Shown in pieces: positions 59,369-64,000 of a DNA stretch of 64,000 nucleotides; position 1 is the first letter of the stretch; every line of letters begins with the position of its first letter. A program made the position numbers and the translations under genes. Source of the stretch: Nyssa sinensis (taxonomy: Eukaryota > Streptophyta > Magnoliopsida > Cornales > Nyssaceae); NCBI GenBank assembly GCA_008638375.1, contig VIRR01000482.1, positions 186,001-250,000 on the forward strand, written 5' to 3'. The notes under the pieces were generated by a model that worked only from the letters and a program-made list of their open reading frames with translations, was not told the origin of the DNA and searched no databases.

Positions 59369-60354
59369 AAATAATGATATATGGAAATTAGATGAGAGTG
59401 AAGATGGTATTCTGCATGCACTAAGGTTGAGCTTTGATCAATTGTCATCGTATATGAAATGATGCTTCGCATATTGTACAATTTACCAGAAAGGAGATGT
59501 TATCTACAAGGAAACACTGATCTAACTATAGATGGCACAAAGGTTTTATCCAATCGGAAGATATTGGCAGTCAATGTTTCAATGGATTATCGGCTAGGTG
59601 TTTCTTTGAAAATGTAAATGAGAGTGATTCACAAAAAATAACCACCTTCAAGATGCACAACCTTATGCATGATCTTGCAACATCAATATTAAGGGCAGAA
59701 TTATCAGAAATACAGGAGCAAGACCAATATATTTCTGAGTGTGTTCGTCATGTTTTGCTTATAAGACCTACTTTACCCAAGTCGTTGTTCAAATTTAAAA
59801 TGTTATGGACATTTACATTGTTTTTTGATTATTGTGGTTCATCAATTTGCGTTGATGCAATCATCTTTAGTTTCAGGTACCTGCGTGTTTTAGATTTGTA
59901 TGTTATACACTTCAAAGAGTTGACAAGTTCCATTGAGAAATTAAAGTATCTAAGGTAATTGAATCTTCGTTTCAACAGTATCATAATTTATGAGAGTTGC
60001 CAAAAGATATTTGGAAACTAATCAGCCTAAAACATCTGTCTGTAACCTCAGAACAGAGTTTCTTTTCGGAAAGAAGGGTTGGATGCCTGACTTCTCTTAG
60101 AACTTTGTCTATCTTAGATTGGCAACTTTTGGAATATTTGCCAAACAACTTGCAAAACCTCATGATCCTTAAGGATCTGGTAATTTGGCATTGTTCAAAG
60201 CTTTGCTTTTCAAAGAACAATATGAAATGCCTCTACAACCTTCAACGACTGAGCATTACAGATCTCCTAAGACTGGTGCGGATTCCATTGGGGCTTTAAC
60301 ATGCTACTACCATACTCAAATGTCTATATATTAAAAATTGTTTAGGTTTGATAG
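59369..60354 (+). pseudogene. CC-NB-ARC-LRR pseudogene, 3' part (NB-ARC end and LRRs)
   Basis: Continues the NLR split at 48843: LNNDIWKLDESEDGILHALRLSFDQL, then a stop where the intact gene has Arg before CFAYC, then a further stop (tctaactat near 59523). The MHD motif reads MHN (59655-59663). LRRs (FRYLRVLDLYVIHFKEL..., YLPNNLQNLMILKDL...) carry stops at about 59957 and 60298 and a deletion near 59980. The gene is cut again at 60354 by the next element, so the last LRRs are lost or lie outside the window. Confidence 0.9.
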
Positions 60355-60936
60355 TGATATATCACAAAACGACATACCAGCCCCCGTGCAGCACGTGTAC
60401 ATACAGAATAGTAGAAGCTCACCCATCTAGAATAGACTTTTATATAGGGTCTAGAGCTTCATTGCTCAGAGTCCCCCACGACATCCAGTCTCACCTTCAG
60501 AGCAGAAAATATTGAGCACCTGCACAAAGAGATCCCGAGCTGACCACCGCCTTAGATAGCCTACCGACTTAAGGATAAGGAAACAATGCATAACAAGGAA
60601 ACTACCATTCATGGATATCATTCACTTCCTATTCTCACGAAGCGCAGTGATCAACATGGTAACTGCTATTATTAGATAACGCTCAAATCTTTATTATTGC
60701 GACTCCAAATCCTACTCAAATTGAGAAGATCCACAGCCTATAAATTGGACCCAAAGGTGCGTTTTTCAATTATAGTCATTTAATTACTTTCAATTACAGT
60801 CTTTCCTTTATTTTTACTGACTTCGTCATCAAAGCGACTACCACCGAAGCCAGCCGGGTGGCCATCTAATCTCTCTTTTGAGTTCTGGACAGAAGACGAA
60901 AAACGGAAGCCCCACTGATCAAAAAGTGCAACATCA
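60355..60936 (+). repeat. 5' LTR of the Tat-like element
   Basis: TGATATATCAC to AACATCA (TG...CA), 582 bp. A TATA-like ctataaattgg lies at about 60738, which would place transcription start about 160 bp before the LTR end. The partner LTR is not visible. Confidence 0.65.
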
Positions 60937-61024
60937 GTTTGGCATTGTTTGTGGGAAGCAAAGAATTGTTTCTTGCTAAGTTTTTTCTTCAACGTCATCT
61001 TTTCATCTTTTTCACTAAAGGACC

Positions 61025-62354
61025 ATGGCTCCCAATCTTCGTCTGAGGAAGAACCCTCAAAACTAGCCTTCGATCGGGAGAGGAAGGGGGTAAGCACCCA
61101 ACCCTATGTAGTAGCAACTCGATCGAGTCCAGCAATAGTCTGATTAGATACAAGAACAACTCTTTGCCATCTCTAGAACTTTGGCATTGCTCACCCAGAG
61201 CCCGCGGAGCAATCCCACTCATCCTCCTGTTGGTGAGGCTAATGAAGGGACTTAGCCTCCTGCCACCACCATGGGCAGAGGACCCTACGCGGAGACTCCC
61301 AGTGAACAACCGGCGCATCCCTAAGGCACCATTCAAGTGGGAGGAGATCCCCAGCCATCCACCACAGCAGGTATGGGGATGCCGATTTTTAATCCGGCCA
61401 TTCATTACCAAAGTAGGGCAAGGGTCCCAACTCTAGCAGCTTTAGGGGCCAACCCAGCACCATATGAGTCTCAGCCTCAATCAACACCGATTTCCCCGAT
61501 CCAGGAAGACCGACATCCTCTCCCTACTGTTAGACAAAATCATCCCTTCCATATAAGGATAGAGGTTGCAAGGCAAGGATAGAGGTTGCAAGGCAAGGCT
61601 AACAACAACCGGCATAGCCTAGAGGCCCACAAAGGGTTGAGGAAGTAGTAGACTCCATGAATCACACCGTCATCATTAAAGGTACTTGCCTCCCTCTAGA
61701 GCAGGATGAACTGGCTAGGCTGCTATGAAGGTTAACCACAATGTTTACCCTTGCCATAATGGTAGAAGAACGACCAAAGAAATTTATTATCCCAAAGTTC
61801 ACTCTATACGAGGGGTCTGAGGATCCCGAAGACCATCTTTCTCATTATCAACATATAATGGCACTATATGGAGTCATTGATGCCTTTATGTGCTGCACCT
61901 TTGTAACCAGCCTTAAGGGTACTACTCTGAAGTGGTTCCACAGCCTCCCTCAAGAGTTTTTCGTTAATTTCTATGAGCTTAGTAAGTGGTTCCTTGATCG
62001 ATTCATGACCAGCAAAAGGTTGAGAAAAGGGCCAGAGTTCCTACTAAACATAAAGTAGGCCAAAGGAGAGTTGCTCCAAGAGTACATCGCACGCTTTAAT
62101 GTCGAGCTCACAGAGATCACGGATTGTAGTCTGAGCTTACTGGTAGTAGCTCTCACCTTTGGCTTAGCGCTGGGGCGTTTCTAGGATTCCTTTACAAAGA
62201 ATCCTCCTACTGATATGGCAGCGCTCATGGAACGAGCTCGAAAGTACATAAACTTGAAGGAAACAAAGATATCCTTCCGAAAGGTTAGAGGGCAGGCTCA
62301 AAAGGACGATCACAAAAGAAACTCCAGTGCAACTAAAAAGAGGGTCAAGAGTCC
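61025..62354 (+). pseudogene. Gag remnant of a Tat-like Ty3/gypsy element
   Basis: From ATG 61025 (MAPNLRLRKN) with several stops, then the clear retrotransposon Gag core at about 61774-62230: KFTLYEGSEDPEDHLSHYQHIMALYG, LKWFHSLPQEF, KPPTDM-like KNPPTDMAALMERARKYINLKE. Stops at 62058 and 62184 break it. A 20-bp tandem duplication (aggatagaggttgcaaggca) lies at about 61556-61597. The sequence ends at the LTR inserted at 62355. Confidence 0.8.
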
Positions 62355-64000
62355 TGTCACGACCCAAAATTCGGCCTTTGCAGATCCAGGATTGCGACCG
62401 CCACCCTTCAGCTTGTGGGTTGTCGGGTGAGGCTCAAGTAAGCAACGGCACCGAACAGCGGTGCAATGCTGCCAGGACTGGAAAATTGTGGAAGCGTGAA
62501 AAAAATTTTCTTTTCGCATGCCCGTTCGGTACCGTCTCTTTTTCTTCTTCTTCGGAGCGGTAAACAATTATTATACATTCAGAGCATACTAAAAATTTAA
62601 AATTGTACATATTACATATCTGTTGCCTCTCAAGCTTAAGTACATATTTGTCCAAAATTTACTACATCAAAATTTGACCAACTACGAGTCCTAGTACTTC
62701 CAAAATTCCTAATCAAAATGAAGCTGCCAATCACCAATCTTCAAATTGGGCAAGGCTCCCATCCATCATCATCACCTGAAAAATGTTGGGGAATGGGGTG
62801 AGCTTCAAAAAGCCCAGTGAGTAATTCCAGTACTTTTTCATGGGTTTCAACTGGTACTGGGTTAGTTATAAGAGAAGGTTCATCTAAACATACACTACTA
62901 ATTGTACATATTCTTCAGATACAGAAAACAAAATTCTTCAAAAGATAGCGTGAAGCATACAAGGCATTCAAGCTAGGCACGTATTTCAATGATCACTGAA
63001 TACAAGAATTCTTCAAATCACATCGCATGATGCATTTTTAAAGCATTCAATAAAGAATTTAATATGCAATAGACTTTATAAACATGTGCAGAGTCTCTAT
63101 TTGAAGACCAAGGAAATAATTTGAAATCCTATCCATGAAAATAGAAGGATGTAAATTTCTTTTTCTTCAAAACTTCAAAGGGTTATATAAAAACCCATTT
63201 TAGATAATAGGGGTTTAAAACTTGTTACCATTTCTGAAAACCTTTTCATCTTTTCACTTTTTAATTAAAGGATCCGTTTCAAACCAGACCCTAATTTTAC
63301 TTCTGAGAGATCTCAAACCTGGGGGATAAACCTTCTACCAAGCATCTGCGAAATTGAGAACCCGGCGGGAGCTCAATAGTTTTTTATGCTTATCTTGCAA
63401 AAACATAGCTTCTTCAAGAAATACTTTTTATAACCATTTAAAACATGGCTTCTTTAAGAAATGCTTTTTATAAGCATTTAAAAACATGACTTCTTCAAAT
63501 ATATGTTTCTCATGAGCATTTGAAATATGACTTTTCAAATAGATGCTTTTCATGAGTATAAAAATATGACTTCAATAAAAAGGGTGAGTTTTCATGAGTA
63601 TTTAAAACATTGACAGTTTAACAGAGTTTTTAAATACTTGGAGGACCATACTTGAAACATTTAACACATGAGCTTCAAGAATTTAAATCACGATATACAG
63701 GAATTTATTAAAGCGTAGACAGAATAAAAACATTTAATTCAAAGGGCATTTAATAAAACCGAAAATTACATGGACATGCGGACATAAACGTATCATCTGT
63801 AAAAAATATCAAGTAGCAAATTTTACATGCCATGTTAGAATTTATAAATAAAACGATAGTAGAAAGCACATAAATATGAGAATTTAAAGTTTGAAATACT
63901 GTGGATATTTAAAACATGAAAACACTTCAGAATATTTAAACTTCGATTTACTTCTGAATCCATGGAGATTAAAAACTTTCACTTCAAAGTACAGGATTAC
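62355..64000 (-). mobile_element. Reverse-oriented long LTR, truncated by the window edge
   Basis: Begins TGTCACGACCC, the complement of a GGGTCGTGACA LTR terminus, inside the Tat-like gag. It contains the phrase cacctgaaaaatgttggggaatgggg (62774-62799) and agctt..cccagtgagtaa (about 62803-62825), close in plan to 28228-28290 of the family-C solo LTR, plus a block of variant gcatttaaaacatgacttcttcaaa repeats (about 63400-63620). The other end is outside the window, so solo or full-length status is unknown. Confidence 0.65.
63405..63620. repeat. Degenerate tandem repeat in the last LTR
   Basis: Four to five units of about 45 bp with the words catgacttcttcaa, atgctttttataagcattta and close variants. 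Function unknown. Confidence 0.6.

Larger units (their letters stand above)
60355..64000 (+). mobile_element. Tat-like Ty3/gypsy element (5' LTR, PBS, gag), itself interrupted
   Basis: Interrupts the LRR region of the NLR pseudogene at ggtttgatag (intact paralogue about 3712-3721). 5' LTR 60355-60936, a PBS-like tggcattgtttgtggg (60940-60955) similar to the TGGCGCCGTCTGTGGG region that follows many Tat-lineage LTRs, and a gag remnant 61025-62354. Another LTR begins at 62355. The 3' half and target-site duplication are not in the window. Tat assignment rests on Gag similarity and the PBS region. Confidence 0.75.

Overview
The window is nuclear DNA of a flowering plant, most likely a woody eudicot. 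It is AT-rich, carries an intron-poor CC-NB-ARC-LRR (NLR) resistance gene, and is otherwise dominated by plant Ty3/gypsy and Ty1/copia LTR retrotransposons, solo LTRs and at least one MITE. I cannot name the species. Only one gene looks intact: an 805-residue RGA-type NLR at 1537-3954 (+). A second NLR of the same family begins at 47708 (+), about 44 kb downstream. It is a pseudogene with frameshifts, stops and damaged NB-ARC motifs, and it is split by two large retrotransposons.

Layout. 1-5176: AT-rich upstream DNA, the intact NLR, its putative 3'-UTR introns and flanking DNA. 5177-8869: two LTR-like pieces. 8870-33210: a degenerate Ty3/gypsy chromovirus-like element (LTRs 8870-11618 and 31719-33210). 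It is split by a related second element (12184-25083, TSD agttg) and by a solo LTR in reverse orientation (27875-31191, TSD gcaca). The inner element's own 5' LTR is split by a further solo LTR (13084-16216, TSD gttca). 33211-37532: a reverse-orientation LTR-like fragment split by a solo LTR (34515-37527, TSD tttaa). 37533-43975: AT-rich intergenic DNA with a Mutator-like MITE (41747-42155) and another foldback candidate. 43976-47470: a solo LTR (TSD gaagc) about 230 bp upstream of the second NLR. 47708-60354: the NLR pseudogene, split by a copia element with short LTRs (48844-59363, TSD gttct) that itself carries a solo LTR (49374-53063). 60355-64000: a Tat-like Ty3/gypsy 5' LTR, primer-binding site and gag, cut at 62355 by another reverse-orientation LTR that runs off the window.

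The nesting order can be read from target-site duplications and from variants shared within LTR pairs. The long LTRs have unusual internal architecture: a TATA box about 0.45 kb into a 2.75 kb LTR, a 23-bp GGCCATGTTTGGCCA-type minisatellite with 4 to 7 copies, variable tandem cassettes, and on the minus strand of one family tRNA-like modules resembling Pol III A and B boxes. No retrotransposon here has an open gag-pol, so none looks autonomous. I saw no CRISPR array, rRNA gene, intact tRNA gene or prokaryotic-type operon.
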